From Terriglobia bacterium (GTDB lineage: Bacteria; Acidobacteriota; Terriglobia; Terriglobales; Acidobacteriaceae): 32,362 nt of DNA. Each line of letters opens with the position of its first letter. Position 1 is the first letter of the stretch. Below, piece by piece: positions 32,209 to 32,362 of this stretch. The translations under genes and the position numbers were made by a program. The stretch spans positions 1-32,362 of the forward strand of contig JAJPHW010000212.1 of assembly GCA_021325035.1 (NCBI GenBank). The letters are read 5' to 3'. The notes beneath the pieces are model-generated. The model did not search any database. It was given only the letters and a program-made list of their open reading frames with translations, and was not told where the DNA came from.

Positions 32209-32362
32209 CTACTGGCGCGGGGTGATGGATTTTGGCTGCGGCGGCTGTGGAGTCGCCGCCTCTGGTGTGATGACCAGATGATTCGCTGGGGCTGATGGGT
32301 TTACCCCAAAATCCCATACATAGAGATTCATTCCCGATGCGCCCAACAATTCCACAACAGCA
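32209..32362 (-). CDS. C-terminal end of an unidentified protein (runs off window)
   Basis: An open frame enters from the right edge and stops with TAG at 32209-32211 after 51 codons. The residues read [20 protein letters not shown], then [15 protein letters not shown] and a Pro/Gln-rich tail ending ITPRQ. Amino-acid use is natural, there is no internal stop, and its stop is placed five bases from the convergent neighbour, so it is probably the end of a real gene. The family cannot be named from this fragment. Confidence 0.55.
   Translation of the reverse strand, partial: AVVELLGASGMNLYVWDFGVNPSAPANHLVITPEAATPQPPQPKSITPRQ

Overview
The window looks like chromosomal DNA from a soil-type Acidobacteriota (Terriglobia, Koribacter-like). 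This is inferred from gene content: an Oar/TonB-type receptor with an N-terminal carboxypeptidase-regulatory-like domain beside a LacI regulator, an Hfq-like protein with a long N-terminal tail, tandem MacB/FtsX permeases, a TTG-started HU, and moderately high GC by eye. No database search was possible. No rRNA, tRNA, CRISPR array, transposase or phage gene was seen.

Layout. 1-1.9 kb: the 5' part of a TonB-dependent receptor and a LacI-family regulator, both on the minus strand, each with a candidate operator. 2-5.7 kb: a secreted TPR protein, a hotdog acyl-CoA thioesterase, a small TPR protein, a short-chain dehydrogenase and a LON-substrate-binding-domain protein. 5.7-8.5 kb: a plus-strand operon of a ChlI/MoxR-like AAA+ ATPase and a vWA-domain partner. 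8.5-11.9 kb, minus strand: a Tat-exported FAD oxidoreductase (spermidine dehydrogenase-like) behind a CDGSH 2Fe-2S protein, then a GT4 glycosyltransferase. 12.1-15.3 kb, plus strand: PIG-L deacetylase, tmk, holB and an Hfq-like protein. 15.4-17.9 kb: a more AT-rich patch with a ParE/RHH toxin-antitoxin pair and a GbsR/MarR-type regulator whose start codon abuts a perfect 13+4+13 palindrome and which is cotranscribed with a DUF805-SRPBCC membrane fusion. 17.9-22.7 kb: dcd, HU, a site-2-protease-like M50 protease and two tandem ABC permeases. 22.7-24.5 kb: an unrecognised membrane protein and about 650 bp of gene-free, hairpin-rich DNA. 24.5-25.8 kb: an MFS exporter. 26-30.2 kb: a signalling cluster of a PilZ protein, a CpaE/TadZ-like ATPase and a convergent 742-residue protein carrying an apparently complete class III nucleotidyl cyclase domain. 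30.3-32.4 kb: an exported creatininase-family hydrolase, a signal-less periplasmic-binding-fold protein and the C-terminus of one more minus-strand gene.

The housekeeping core is dTMP/dUMP supply (tmk, dcd), clamp loading (holB), nucleoid structure (HU) and RNA chaperoning (Hfq-like). The more unusual material is the AAA+/vWA pair, the PilZ / CpaE-like / cyclase cluster, the palindrome-controlled GbsR operon, and several -10-like TANNAT boxes placed exactly six bases before a start codon, which suggest leaderless transcription.
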